IMG/VR virus record: IMGVR_UViG_3300032431_000015
Span: 1-46,255 of that record
Source of the DNA: a virus
Strand: one strand, 5' to 3'
Length of the DNA: 46,255 nt
Both the position numbers and the translations under genes were made by a program. Positions 13,921-21,868 of this stretch are shown here, piece by piece. The notes under the pieces were generated by a model. It saw only the letters and a list, made by a program, of their open reading frames with translations, made no database searches and was not told the DNA's origin. The stretch's first letter is position 1, and every line of letters begins with the position of its first letter.

Positions 13921-14318
13921 TGACCCGCCGCCCCCGCCTGCACGCCGCCCTGACCGGCGTCACCGAATCCGCCGATCCTCCCTCGGCGGCAACTGGCCCC
14001 GAGGTGCATTACTACGCGCCTCGGGGCGTCTCTGCCGCGCTGCAACGCATCACCGAACATCCGACCCACGCGGACTGGACCGCGCACCTGATCGCAACAC
14101 AGGAGCCTCCCATGCCAACCATGCCCCCCGATCTGCCCGACCATGCCAACCCCGACAAATCCCGCTTTGGGAACGTGCGCGACGGCGGCAACCTGCCGCG
14201 GACTTGGTGGAAGCGGGAAGCGCGCTCCGACAAGGTGGTGTGGATGCTCACGGGTGCCGGGCTGGCGTTCGGGGCAGCAAGCATCGTTGTGCAAGTCGTC
14301 TTTTGGCTGTGGCCATGA
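13920..14318 (+). CDS. Tail-anchored membrane protein (hypothetical), 132 residues
   Basis: ATG 13920 overlaps the upstream stop as TAATG; ATG 13914 in frame is the alternative. The N-terminal 90 residues are polar and Pro-rich. A single C-terminal hydrophobic helix (VVWMLTGAGLAFGAASIVVQ, then VVFWLWP) ends the protein, so it is probably anchored in the inner membrane with a cytoplasmic N-terminus. Function unknown. Confidence 0.55.
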   Translation: MTRRPRLHAALTGVTESADPPSAATGPEVHYYAPRGVSAALQRITEHPTHADWTAHLIATQEPPMPTMPPDLPDHANPDKSRFGNVRDGGNLPRTWWKREARSDKVVWMLTGAGLAFGAASIVVQVVFWLWP

Positions 14319-14695
14319 CCGACTTCATGGACGGCAACATTCATGACTGGAACGGCGGCGAATGTCCGGTGCCCGAAAGGTGCACGGTGAATGTCTGGTT
14401 ACGCAATGGCGATATTTTAATGGCCCCGGCCGGATATATTCCGTGGCATCACGGGCGCGACGCCGACATGCACGCACTGGCGTTCCAAGTCACCACGCCC
14501 CGCGCCGATCCGGCCGAATCTCAACGCGTGTTTGAAGAGGGCAGGGCTGCAGCCATTGCGGCGGTCAGAGCCGGGCTTTTCCCGATCACGGGCTTTTACG
14601 AGGACAAGAGTGTCGAAATGAAGGCAGCCTTGAATCGCGCCGCCGCCGCTGAAAACAGGATCAAGGTCATGACCCTACCCGGTGACAAGCCATGA
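14315..14695 (+). CDS. Hypothetical protein, 126 residues
   Basis: Not recognised. It starts at ATG 14315 by ATGA overlap. A beta-like N-terminal half (PERCTVNVWLRNGDILMAPA) is followed by a helical half with ESQRVFEEGRAAAIAAVRAG and a long final helix. It may be two domains. Confidence 0.55.
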   Translation: MTDFMDGNIHDWNGGECPVPERCTVNVWLRNGDILMAPAGYIPWHHGRDADMHALAFQVTTPRADPAESQRVFEEGRAAAIAAVRAGLFPITGFYEDKSVEMKAALNRAAAAENRIKVMTLPGDKP

Positions 14696-14874
14696 GCGAC
14701 AGACCAACACTCACAGAACGGCTGACAGATTTTCTTGATCAGCAAGAGTCTTTCAACAGAAAAACGAAGGTGCGGCTGAACATTCTGGAATTGAAGCAGT
14801 CGCGGTGGGTGATGTTTTTCATCATCGTTTCCGGCACCCTCATTGGCAACATCATAGTAGGATTCATACAATGA
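14692..14874 (+). CDS. Small tail-anchored membrane protein, 60 residues
   Basis: A helical N-terminus (LTERLTDFLDQQESFNRKTK) with coiled-coil character is followed by a hydrophobic C-terminal helix (WVMFFIIVSGTLIGNIIVGF). Base composition is richer in A and T than its neighbours, hinting at separate origin. It overlaps both neighbours by ATGA. Confidence 0.6.
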   Translation: MSDRPTLTERLTDFLDQQESFNRKTKVRLNILELKQSRWVMFFIIVSGTLIGNIIVGFIQ

Positions 14875-15179
14875 CCGACGAGGAAACTTGGAAGCCCAAT
14901 CCTGTTTTGGGTGGCGAACACATAGAGGCCCGCAAATTGGAGGTGCTGATACACCTTCGGGCCGCAGTCGATGTCGCGTTCTACCATATCGAGGAACAGC
15001 TTTCCCGCGACATTGCCGACGCCAAAAAGAAGGCGGGCGATCAGAAGGGCAAAATGGTGGCCTTTGTGAAAAAAGCAGAGGATATGCCCGCCCTGTCGGT
15101 TGTCAGAAAGTACTGGGATCAGGACCGCGACGGCGTTCTGCATCACCTCACCGAAACGCTCATGAGGAACGCAGAGTGA
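14871..15179 (+). CDS. Hypothetical helical protein, 102 residues
   Basis: Not recognised. Helical and highly charged: ARKLEVLIHLRAAVDVAFYH, then IADAKKKAGDQKGKMVAFVK. Like the preceding gene it has a lower GC content than the surrounding operon. It overlaps the exonuclease start (GTGA). Confidence 0.55.
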   Translation: MTDEETWKPNPVLGGEHIEARKLEVLIHLRAAVDVAFYHIEEQLSRDIADAKKKAGDQKGKMVAFVKKAEDMPALSVVRKYWDQDRDGVLHHLTETLMRNAE

Positions 15180-16144
15180 GCACTGTCATCCGCGACCTCG
15201 CCCCCGACGAAATCATCACGGAACCCGGCTTCTATCGCATGAGCCTCGAAAGGCACCACAGCCAGCCATGCGCGGGCGTCAGCGTCACTTCCGGCATCTT
15301 GCGCAAGATGGAGCTGGCAACCCCTGCCGATGTGTTTGCCTTCCACCAGTTGAACCCAGAGCGATGGCAGCGGGATGAAACCGACGCGCTTCGGCTGGGC
15401 GCTGCGATGGCCTACCTGATCGAGGGCGGGGTGGACGCCCTGTTGGCTGCGTTCACCATCCACGCCGCCGACAAGCCGCGCAGGCCGACGTTGTTGCAGG
15501 CCGACGCCGTTGAGAAGGGGTGCGGCACCGAGGCCGGTATCGCATCGGTCGAGTACTGGCGCGCGGTCGAGGCCAGCCCAAGCCGGTATCTGGACCAGGG
15601 CGATTTCGAGACGATGTGCGCGATGTGGGCCGTGTCGCGACGGGATGTCGGGGCCGTGGCCGCAATGGCCGGTGTGCCCGAGGTCACGATGGCGGCCTAC
15701 GACAGCGCAACGGATCTCTGGATGCTGGCCCGGCCTGACACCGTGAATTTCGACGGCACCGTGACCGACTACAAGAAGATGAACACGCAGGGCCGTCCGT
15801 TCTCGTGGCGTCTGGTCGATCAGCGCATCACCGAACACGGCTACGACATGCAGCTTGCGCTGGCGGCGACCTGCTTTGAGGAAATCACGGGGGATTGGCC
15901 TGGCATGGCTGCAATCGTCGCCCAAGTGGATCAGCCGCCGCACCATGTCATCCTGCGCGAAGTGGCCGAGGACGACCTGCGGCTGGCGCAGTGGCGCAAT
16001 CATCGCGCCATGCGGCGTTTCCGCGCCTGTCTGAACAGCGGGAACTGGCCGGGCCCGGGCGACGACGTGGGAGCCTATATCCGGCCCGACTGGAACCGGG
16101 AACTGATCCTGTCCCTGATGGAAAGCGAAGGAATGTCGCCATGA
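15176..16144 (+). CDS. RecE/YqaJ-like exonuclease (PD-(D/E)XK)
   Basis: A 322-residue protein, GTG start at 15176 overlapping the upstream stop. The C-terminal half carries the nuclease pattern: ARPDTVNFDGTVTDYKK (Asp of PD, then the D-Y-K pair) and the downstream EHGYDMQLALAATCFEE, corresponding to the QxxxY helix of RecE-type exonucleases. It should degrade one strand of phage DNA ends and hand the other to the annealing protein encoded next, with which it overlaps by ATGA. The first 100 residues are less conserved; the usual N-terminal His motif is not evident. Confidence 0.8.
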   Translation: MSTVIRDLAPDEIITEPGFYRMSLERHHSQPCAGVSVTSGILRKMELATPADVFAFHQLNPERWQRDETDALRLGAAMAYLIEGGVDALLAAFTIHAADKPRRPTLLQADAVEKGCGTEAGIASVEYWRAVEASPSRYLDQGDFETMCAMWAVSRRDVGAVAAMAGVPEVTMAAYDSATDLWMLARPDTVNFDGTVTDYKKMNTQGRPFSWRLVDQRITEHGYDMQLALAATCFEEITGDWPGMAAIVAQVDQPPHHVILREVAEDDLRLAQWRNHRAMRRFRACLNSGNWPGPGDDVGAYIRPDWNRELILSLMESEGMSP

Positions 16145-17016
16145 CCGAAGCGAAAACAGACGCCTTGTCGCGAGACGTGCGCCGCGCGGAACTCGAAGCC
16201 CTGACGTTCAACGCCGGAGGCCAGCTTTTCCGCCCGCAGACCGGGCGGGAACTCACCGACATGGCCAACATGATGGCCGGTGCCAAGTTTATGGTGAAAG
16301 ACATCTACCGCGACAACCCCGGCGCGTGTCTGGGCCTGATTGCCATCTGCGCACCCTATGGGCTGAACCCGCTGCAAGTGTCGTGGAAAACCTACAAGGC
16401 CAGCAAGGCGGAGGACGCTCCAATCGCGTTCGAGGCACAGGTGATCGTGGCAATGGTCAACGCCAGCGGCGTTGTCCGGGGCGGCCTGCGCTATCGCTAC
16501 GAGGGTGAGGGGCAGTCCCGGTCCTGCATCGCCAGCGGGCTGCTGCCGGGATCGGATGACGCATTGGAAGTCCACAGTCCGATGCTGTCGCAGATCACCG
16601 TCAAGAACTCGCCCCTCTGGAAAGCCGACCCCGACCAACAGCTTGCCTACTACACAGGCCGGTCATGGGCGCGGCGTTACAAGCCGGAAATGCTGCTGGG
16701 CGTCTATGATGTGGACGAGTTGTCGCAATCGCCGATGCGCGATGTGACCCCCCGCGACATTTCCCCCTTGCAGCGCAAGATCGCGGTGGCGCGCGGGCAG
16801 GAACTGCCAGAGGCCGAGGTGCTGCCACCACAGGAACCGCACTGGACCGCAGCCATTGAGTGGGACGGGGCGTTCCCCGGTTCGCCCGCATGGGAAAAGG
16901 GCGTGACCGCGCATCAGGAGGGCCAGCCGGTCGAGAGCAACCCCTATGACGCCGACCAAGATGCCGCCACCGATTGGGCGGGTGGATGGCACGGCGCGGG
17001 GAGGGCCGCAGAATGA
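16141..17016 (+). CDS. recT: RecT-family single-strand annealing protein
   Basis: A 291-residue protein. The RecT core lies at about residues 40-215: YRDNPGACLGLIAICAPYGL, then NPLQVSWKTY, IAFEAQVIVAMVNASGVVRG and the aromatic WKADPDQQLAYYTGRSWARR. The tail is acidic. It pairs DNA strands made by the exonuclease in front of it and so drives phage recombination. Overlap of ATGA with the exonuclease shows a RecET-like pair. Confidence 0.88.
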   Translation: MTEAKTDALSRDVRRAELEALTFNAGGQLFRPQTGRELTDMANMMAGAKFMVKDIYRDNPGACLGLIAICAPYGLNPLQVSWKTYKASKAEDAPIAFEAQVIVAMVNASGVVRGGLRYRYEGEGQSRSCIASGLLPGSDDALEVHSPMLSQITVKNSPLWKADPDQQLAYYTGRSWARRYKPEMLLGVYDVDELSQSPMRDVTPRDISPLQRKIAVARGQELPEAEVLPPQEPHWTAAIEWDGAFPGSPAWEKGVTAHQEGQPVESNPYDADQDAATDWAGGWHGAGRAAE

Positions 17017-17216
17017 CATCGCAAGAGGAGTTTGAATCGCTGTGGGAGAAGGTGCAGCCGGTCATGCCGATGGCTTTGCGCGACGGCATGGTGGTCGCCC
17101 TTCTGTCGGCCCTCGCCTGCGCCTTCGCCACTGACGCCGACGATGCCGAAAGGATGCTCGAAGAAGCAAAGGAAGGCGTTGAGGATCAGGATTTCACCAA
17201 GGGCACGCTGCAATGA
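17013..17216 (+). CDS. Hypothetical helical protein, 67 residues
   Basis: Not recognised. Acidic and helical (SQEEFESLWEKVQPVMPMAL, then MVVALLSALACAFATDADDA). It starts by ATGA overlap with recT, so could be an accessory of the recombination pair. Confidence 0.55.
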   Translation: MTSQEEFESLWEKVQPVMPMALRDGMVVALLSALACAFATDADDAERMLEEAKEGVEDQDFTKGTLQ

Positions 17217-17497
17217 TCATGACCCCAGACGAAGCTGCAAAAATGCCCTGCCCGGCCGCGCGAACCTTTGCGGGTCACCTTGACCCTACGTGCCGTGGAC
17301 CCGGCTGCATCGTCTGGCGCTGGTCACCCGTCAGCGCGAAGGAGCCTGCGTTCGTCCGTGCCATCAAGGGGCGCATGGCAGAGGGCCACAGCCACAAGGA
17401 CGCCGTGGCATGGGTGTCGGAGCGTGCAGTCGAGTTGGGCGTCCCTACCGCCCCCTATCGCGGCTGGTGCGGCCTTGGCGGGGAGCCAATGGCATGA
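17213..17497 (+). CDS. Hypothetical Cys-containing protein, 94 residues
   Basis: ATG 17213 overlaps the previous stop; ATG 17219 is equally possible. The middle has MPCPAARTF, then DPTCRGPGCIVWRWSP, suggesting a small metal site, and the end repeats a Gly/Cys pattern (YRGWCGLGGEP). No family recognised. Confidence 0.55.
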   Translation: MIMTPDEAAKMPCPAARTFAGHLDPTCRGPGCIVWRWSPVSAKEPAFVRAIKGRMAEGHSHKDAVAWVSERAVELGVPTAPYRGWCGLGGEPMA

Positions 17498-17841
17498 GCA
17501 TCGCCTTCCTGCCCAAGGTGCGCAGCGCGGCGCTGATGGCTTCTGCCAAAGGCCAGCCCTGTGCGGTGCGCCTGCCGATGGTCTGCACCTTCAATCGGGC
17601 GCAAACCGTGCTGGCGCACCTTCCGGGCATCGGCAAGGGCATGGGCACGAAGGGCAGCGACATACACGCCGCCTTCGCCTGCACCGCTTGCCACGACGTG
17701 ATCGACCGCAGAGTCCCGCAGCCGGTCCACTTGAGCGACAGCATCATCCTGGACGCGATGCTGCGCGGCCTGGCCGAGACGCAGGCCCGCTGGGTGGACA
17801 TGGGCCTGCTGACCGCAAAGGACAGTGCAACGATATGTTGA
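17494..17841 (+). CDS. YbcO-like (DUF1364) putative nuclease
   Basis: A 115-residue protein. The family hallmarks are present in order: CAVRLPMVCTFNRAQTVLAH, GKGMGTKGSDIHAAFACTAC and HDVIDRR. Cys and His of these motifs form the predicted zinc and active site of YbcO, a small prophage nuclease of the HNH/zinc-finger type. Lambdoid phages keep it among the nin-region recombination genes, which fits its place after recT. Confidence 0.82.
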   Translation: MSIAFLPKVRSAALMASAKGQPCAVRLPMVCTFNRAQTVLAHLPGIGKGMGTKGSDIHAAFACTACHDVIDRRVPQPVHLSDSIILDAMLRGLAETQARWVDMGLLTAKDSATIC

Positions 17842-18065
17842 CCCCTGACCGCCTGAGTGCGCGCGAAGTGGCGGCCATGTTCGGCTTCTCGCGCGACACG
17901 TTGCGCCGCCGCCTTGCCGACTTCGAGGCCCACGGCTTCCCGCGGTTCGATACTCTGCTGCGCGGTTACCTGCGCGCCGACGTAGAGGCATGGCTATCGG
18001 GGCGACGCCAAGTGGGGCAGGCTTCCAAAGTCATACCCAAGGAGGTGAACCATGACGCACTTTGA
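17835..18065 (+). CDS. AlpA/MerR-type excisionase-like protein
   Basis: A 76-residue protein with a winged helix-turn-helix: LSAREVAAMFGFSRDTLRRR, then FPRFDTLLRGYLRADVEAWL. This is the layout of phage excisionases and AlpA regulators. Its place two genes before the integrase supports a role in directing excision. Its last residues, EVNHDAL, are encoded by the repeated junction module described at 18042. Confidence 0.7.
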   Translation: MLTPDRLSAREVAAMFGFSRDTLRRRLADFEAHGFPRFDTLLRGYLRADVEAWLSGRRQVGQASKVIPKEVNHDAL

Positions 18066-18082
18066 CCGAGACGAAGCCATGA
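18042..18082 (+). repeat. Repeated gene-junction module (three copies)
   Basis: GAGGTGAACCATGACGCACTTTGAC occurs at about 18042-18066, 18318-18342 and 18739-18763. In each, one frame ends a protein with EVNHDAL and stop, while the other starts the next with MTHFD. Copies 1 and 2 continue with CGAGACGAAGCCATGA (copy 2 with an extra GACGAC-type insert). The element also provides the Shine-Dalgarno (GAGGTG). A shorter relative (CTTGAGGTGAAGCCATGAC) joins the genes at 13660. Confidence 0.8.
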
Positions 18083-18291
18083 GTGATGGAAAGATTACTG
18101 AAAACCAAGGCATTATGATGAAGTTGATATATCGCAGCCCAGACTTGGGGAACGGCTGGCGACAGGTATCAAATCCGCTTTGGCGTCACGTTTTGGACCA
18201 ATCGCACCCTGACCTGACTGAAATTGACCATGACCTTCGGCGCGTCCGTTTTACGCCAGAAGGCGACACCATTATGAGGTATTTGCCATGA
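18052..18291 (+). CDS. Hypothetical protein, 79 residues
   Basis: ATG 18052 has an ideal AAGGAGGTG before it; a second in-frame ATG at 18079 may be the ancestral start, since the first nine residues come from the junction module. The rest (LIYRSPDLGNGWRQVSNPLW, then HVLDQSHPDLTEIDHDLRRV) looks like a small beta-rich domain of unknown role. Lower GC than its neighbours. Confidence 0.6.
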   Translation: MTHFDRDEAMSDGKITENQGIMMKLIYRSPDLGNGWRQVSNPLWRHVLDQSHPDLTEIDHDLRRVRFTPEGDTIMRYLP

Positions 18292-18341
18292 CCGACGTAA
18301 ACCCCCGCGCCGCTCTTGAGGTGAACCATGACGCACTTTGA
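18288..18341 (+). pseudogene. 17-codon remnant of a gene 3' end
   Basis: ATG 18288 overlaps the previous stop and encodes MTDVNPRAALEVNHDAL. Its last part matches the C-terminus of the neighbouring protein at 18328-18762 (ARAALEVNHDAL). It therefore looks like what is left after deletion of a longer gene between two junction modules. Confidence 0.55.
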
Positions 18342-18762
18342 CCGAGACGACCGAGACGAAGCCATGACCGAGACCGCCAACCTTGTCGCGCGACTGACCG
18401 GCTTCACGCCGGGGCCGTGGCGGGCTGACCGAGCATTTCAAGAAAATCTTGGGGGCTTTTCGGCCAATGAAGGGGTGATCTGCGATTTCGGTGATTCTTC
18501 CCGGTCTTACCCGACAGAGGGCGTCCCGCCCAGCGCCGCCAACGCCGCCCTGATCGCGGCCGCGCCGGACCTGCACCGCCACGTTGTGGAATTGTTGGAT
18601 CGCCAAGCCGCCGCGATCGCCCGCGAGGCGGCGCTGCGGGAGGCGCTGCACTATTACGGCGACTTTACTGACGACCCGCACGACGGCCCTTGGGGTGTAA
18701 ACAGCGATGACTATGGCACGAAAGCCCGCGCAGCCCTTGAGGTGAACCATGACGCACTTTGA
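18328..18762 (+). CDS. Conserved phage protein of unknown function, 144 residues
   Basis: The start at 18328 lies in the junction module; ATG 18364 (MTETANLV) may be the original start. Characteristic segments are TGFTPGPWRAD and AANAALIAAAPDLHRHVVEL, common in phage early proteins of unknown function, and then REAALREALHYYGDF, shared with the gene at 13280. It ends in EVNHDAL from the third module copy. Confidence 0.65.
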   Translation: MTHFDRDDRDEAMTETANLVARLTGFTPGPWRADRAFQENLGGFSANEGVICDFGDSSRSYPTEGVPPSAANAALIAAAPDLHRHVVELLDRQAAAIAREAALREALHYYGDFTDDPHDGPWGVNSDDYGTKARAALEVNHDAL

Positions 18763-19945
18763 CAAGGCCCTGACGGACGGCAGCAATGCGCTCTATGCGC
18801 CGCTGATCGCAAAGGTGAACGCCTGGGCCTATTGGCGGCCCACAGAGAAGTGGCGCAAGCTGGGCTACACGGGCAAGGCCCTGCGCCTGCCCGGCAAGAT
18901 CGGCGACACCCACGACCTTGACCGCGCCGCCGAATGCCGCCGCCTGACCGTTGCCATGCTGGATTCTCTGGGCATGGGCACCGGCGCGCAGCCCGGCACA
19001 TGGGGATGGCTGATCGAGAGGTATCAGGGCGACAGCTACAGCCCCTATGCCGCCGTGAAGGGTTCGACGCGCGCCAACTACGCATGGATGCTGACGCGCT
19101 GGAAAGAGGCAATCGGCCATCTGGACTTTGCCGATATGACCTACGTGAGCATCAAGGAAATCGAAGCCGCGATGCAGGCCAAGGGCCGCTCGATCAGCTA
19201 TATCCGCCGCATGTTCGTCATGCTGCGCACGATTGCATCCTACGGGCGCAAGCTGGGCGTGAAAGAGGTTCGCGAAGTGCGGGAAATCATGGCCGACATC
19301 CGGTTCAAGATGCCGGCCAAGCGCGCCGTCACAGCCAGCCGCGAGCAGGCTATGGCTGTCATCGCCGAGGCCGACGCAAGGGGCATGGTCGGATTCGCGA
19401 CGGGTGTTCTGATCCAGTGGGTGACCATGCTGCGCGGGGTCGATGTGTTCGGCCAGTGGCTTCCTGCACTGGGGGAGGGCGGCATCATCGTGGACGGCCA
19501 GCGGTGGCAGGATGGTCTGACCTGGGACATGTTCGACGCCGACCTGATGGGGTTTCGCAAGGTCGTCTCCAAGACCGCATCAAGTTTGCCCGGCCCGATC
19601 TACTTCTCTCTGGCCGATTGCCCTGATGTGCGCGCCAGGCTGGCGCTGTTGGCCAGTGGCGGCAGGATCGGCCCCGTCATCCGATCCAGCAGCGGCCTGC
19701 CCTACACCACACAAGGGCGGGGCAGGGCATGGCGACGGATATCCGACCGGCTGAAACTGCCGCGCGAAGTTCTGATGATGGACTTGCGCGCCGGGGGCAT
19801 CACGGAGGCCATGACCATGGGAGCCTCGACGCAAATGCTGCGCGATGCAGCGGGCCACCTGAATGAAACGACCACGAACGGCTATATGCGCGGTCGCGAA
19901 CGGCACGTCGCCGAGGTCATCGCGCTGCGGTCCAAGGCCGAATGA
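18749..19945 (+). CDS. int: Tyrosine-type integrase
   Basis: A 398-residue recombinase. A core-binding domain (about 80-180, including TRANYAWMLTRWKEAIGHLD) precedes the catalytic domain. Catalytic residues seen: Arg229 (VTMLRGVD), Lys275 (VVSKT), Arg347 (MDLRAGG), His370 (AAGHLNETTT) and nucleophile Tyr379 (NGYMRG). The first His of the usual HxxR box is Met344. It should recombine attP, 75 bases downstream, with a host tRNA-Lys gene. The start at 18749 uses GAGGTG from the junction module. Confidence 0.92.
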   Translation: MTHFDKALTDGSNALYAPLIAKVNAWAYWRPTEKWRKLGYTGKALRLPGKIGDTHDLDRAAECRRLTVAMLDSLGMGTGAQPGTWGWLIERYQGDSYSPYAAVKGSTRANYAWMLTRWKEAIGHLDFADMTYVSIKEIEAAMQAKGRSISYIRRMFVMLRTIASYGRKLGVKEVREVREIMADIRFKMPAKRAVTASREQAMAVIAEADARGMVGFATGVLIQWVTMLRGVDVFGQWLPALGEGGIIVDGQRWQDGLTWDMFDADLMGFRKVVSKTASSLPGPIYFSLADCPDVRARLALLASGGRIGPVIRSSSGLPYTTQGRGRAWRRISDRLKLPREVLMMDLRAGGITEAMTMGASTQMLRDAAGHLNETTTNGYMRGRERHVAEVIALRSKAE

Positions 19946-19953
19946 AGAACACC

Positions 19954-20128
19954 CGCTCCAAGTCTCGCTCCAAGTGGGCGTTTTGATCCAAGCCGGAAAA
20001 GACGCAAGCCATTGAAATCGTGGTGAGCCGTGCAGGGCTCGAACCTGCGACCTACTGATTAAAAGTCAGAGCCAGACGTGATGAAAATCAAACGGTTTCA
20101 GATGGTTAATCGTCTCGACTTGGAGCGG
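19954..20128. repeat. Candidate arm-type integrase sites around attP
   Basis: CGCTCCAAGT occurs as direct repeats at 19954-19963 and 19966-19975 and as an inverted copy (ACTTGGAGCG) at 20119-20128. They flank the att core on both sides. Paired arm sites of this spacing are typical for phage integrases; binding is inferred. Confidence 0.6.
20021..20069 (-). other. attP: attP core: 3' part of a tRNA-Lys (anticodon TTT) gene
   Basis: Read on the minus strand this is the anticodon stem and loop (CTGACTTTTAATCAG), variable loop, T arm (GCAGGTTCGAGCCCTGC) and 3' acceptor strand ending ACCA of an alphaproteobacterial tRNA-Lys. There is no D arm or 5' acceptor strand, so it is not a working tRNA gene. 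A phage that carries the 3' half of a tRNA gene restores that gene on integration. It lies 75 bases after int. Confidence 0.88.
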
Positions 20129-20188
20129 TTTCTTCGCACGAAACGACATCTACCGGCATATCGCCGCGCAAAATAGGAGTGATGCGCC

Positions 20189-20530
20189 ATGACCCCCATC
20201 GACCACCTGACCCTCCCCGACGCGCGGGCCGAGGTTGCCCGGTTGCGATTGGATATTGCCGAGATGACGCGCCGCCGAGATGAATGGCGCGCGAAGTGTG
20301 ACGGCTACGACGCACTGCGCGCCGCCGTTCGGGTCGGGATTGACGAGGCCGGGGACCGCAACTTGTCGCGGGTATTCCTGCGCGGCGCGCTTCTCGAACG
20401 CGACCTGACGCTATCCGATGCCCGCGCGGCATGGCTGGCGTTCTGCGCCGCGCCCACAACCGACGATCATTTCGCCGCTGTGGCCAAGCTGGACGCTGCG
20501 CTCGGGACGGAGGGGCGGGCCGATGACTGA
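20189..20530 (+). CDS. Hypothetical helical protein, 113 residues
   Basis: AGGAGTG precedes ATG 20189. The N-terminal half is a strong coiled coil (ARAEVARLRLDIAEMTRRRD); the rest is helical. Not recognised. It follows attP, so after integration it would lie at the far end of the prophage from int, with its own ribosome site but no clear promoter. Confidence 0.55.
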   Translation: MTPIDHLTLPDARAEVARLRLDIAEMTRRRDEWRAKCDGYDALRAAVRVGIDEAGDRNLSRVFLRGALLERDLTLSDARAAWLAFCAAPTTDDHFAAVAKLDAALGTEGRADD

Positions 20531-20729
20531 CGCCCGCACTGACGCCCTGATATGGGCATGGTTCCAGGCCCAGCCGCGCGACAAGTGGTGCGCGAAGTGC
20601 GGCAGGTTCGGGATGCGGTGGCACAAGCACTTTGGCCGGTGCGAGAGACCCGCGCTGCCAGACGTGAAGCCGGGACACCTGCGCCCTGATCTGCATGGGG
20701 GCGGCCCACCAGTGGGTCGGATCAGGTGA
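20523..20729 (+). CDS. Small zinc-binding-like protein, 68 residues
   Basis: It overlaps the previous gene by eight bases (ATG 20523). WCAKCGRFGMRWHKHFGRCE carries three Cys and two His that could bind zinc. The stop lies eight bases inside the convergent late gene ending at 20722, leaving no room for a terminator. Confidence 0.55.
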   Translation: MTDARTDALIWAWFQAQPRDKWCAKCGRFGMRWHKHFGRCERPALPDVKPGHLRPDLHGGGPPVGRIR

Positions 20730-21639
20730 ACGAACCCGCGATGCAGACCTGATCCAGCAGGACAGCGCCAGTGTTGCTGTGTGCAGCCCCGGTTGTCACG
20801 CCGACGCCAAGCCCCAGCGGGAACCGATAGCCGTAGGTGCCGAAGCCCACTTGCACCGTCGCTTTGGTCGGCACCAGGATCGTCCGCACCGGAACGTCAG
20901 TACCCACGATGGGCGCGGTGGCCTTGTTGTACAGCTTCACGAACACGCTCGTTGCGCCATCGTTTGACAGCGTGAGATCGTTGAGGTTGCCACCCGTCGC
21001 CTTGACCAGCGTGGCGTTCGTGCTGGCCGCGCTGATGACGTTGAATGTTGTCGCCGCGCCGAGGCTCGCGCTGGGTGACAGGGCCGTGCTGGCAACCGTC
21101 ACTGTGCCAGATACCGTCACTGAGCCAGACACAGCTTGGGTTGCGCTTGCCTGTGCTGCCGGTATGGGTTCGGTCGCATAAGAGCCGCGCTGGATTTGAT
21201 AGGCCGCCGTGCCGCTGACGTGCGCGGTCGCGCGCACCCGCATGAATGCCAGCCCGTTGACGGACGCTTCCCACGCATAGATCGGCGTTGCCGCCAACAC
21301 GCCGCTGGTCGTCTCGATGGTATTGGCGTTCGACCTGACAACCTGGATGGAAAACCAGCTTCCGTCTATCCCGTTCGTACTGTTCAGAGATCCCTCGAAT
21401 GTCACGTTATGGCCGACGAGAGACGCCGCCTCCATGAACACCATCACGTTTGACGCGCGGTCCACCTGACAGAAAACCGTCTGCGTGTTGCCTGTGATGC
21501 TGCCCGTTGCGAGGGGATAGAGGGCAGGCTGTACGGATGCTTTAAGGCGGCCCACGGCGTCGATCTGCAACGGAACGTAGTCACCGACTGCGCCCGAAGT
21601 CGTTTCCCCGTCCTGACGTACACCCACCGACAGAGGCAC
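20722..21639 (-). CDS. Virion structural protein, last gene of the late operon
   Basis: A 305-residue protein starting at GTG 21639. The N-terminus (GVRQDGETTSGAVGDYVPLQ, then IDAVGRLKASVQP) is a pattern common in phage surface proteins. The middle is beta-rich, and residues 170-200 are Ser/Thr/Val repeats (SGSVTVSGTVTVAS). It is probably an outer virion, decoration or receptor-binding protein, encoded beyond the lysis genes at the end of the operon. No specific family assigned. Confidence 0.6.
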   Translation of the reverse strand: MPLSVGVRQDGETTSGAVGDYVPLQIDAVGRLKASVQPALYPLATGSITGNTQTVFCQVDRASNVMVFMEAASLVGHNVTFEGSLNSTNGIDGSWFSIQVVRSNANTIETTSGVLAATPIYAWEASVNGLAFMRVRATAHVSGTAAYQIQRGSYATEPIPAAQASATQAVSGSVTVSGTVTVASTALSPSASLGAATTFNVISAASTNATLVKATGGNLNDLTLSNDGATSVFVKLYNKATAPIVGTDVPVRTILVPTKATVQVGFGTYGYRFPLGLGVGVTTGAAHSNTGAVLLDQVCIAGSFT

Positions 21640-21643
21640 GGTG

Positions 21644-21850
21644 CTACGCCCTGTTCCGGGTCATGTACGAGGCCAGAAGCCCAACTGCGGCGGTGATGGC
21701 GGCGGTGATGGCCGGGGAAAGCGTTGTCCCCATGCCGGGCCAGTACGCGTCCACCCCGGCGATGATTGCCACCGTGATGGCCGAGGCTATGGCGCCGGCG
21801 GTCCACTTGCGGGTCGGGGCGGCAGTCGTTTGGTTGATCAGGTCGCTCAT
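21644..21850 (-). CDS. Holin (probable)
   Basis: A 68-residue protein preceded by a good AGGAG. Two hydrophobic helices (AGAIASAITVAIIAGVDAYW and LSPAITAAITAAVGLLASYM) with a basic C-terminus form the class II holin layout. It would make the membrane lesion that lets the amidase at 22103 reach the wall. Two lysis-type genes lie just upstream. Confidence 0.65.
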   Translation of the reverse strand: MSDLINQTTAAPTRKWTAGAIASAITVAIIAGVDAYWPGMGTTLSPAITAAITAAVGLLASYMTRNRA

Positions 21851-21868
21851 GGTCGTGTCTCCTACATT

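Noticed and set aside
20021-20069. A functional tRNA-Lys gene
   Set aside because: Only the anticodon arm to the 3' end is present; the D arm and 5' acceptor strand are missing, so it is an att core.
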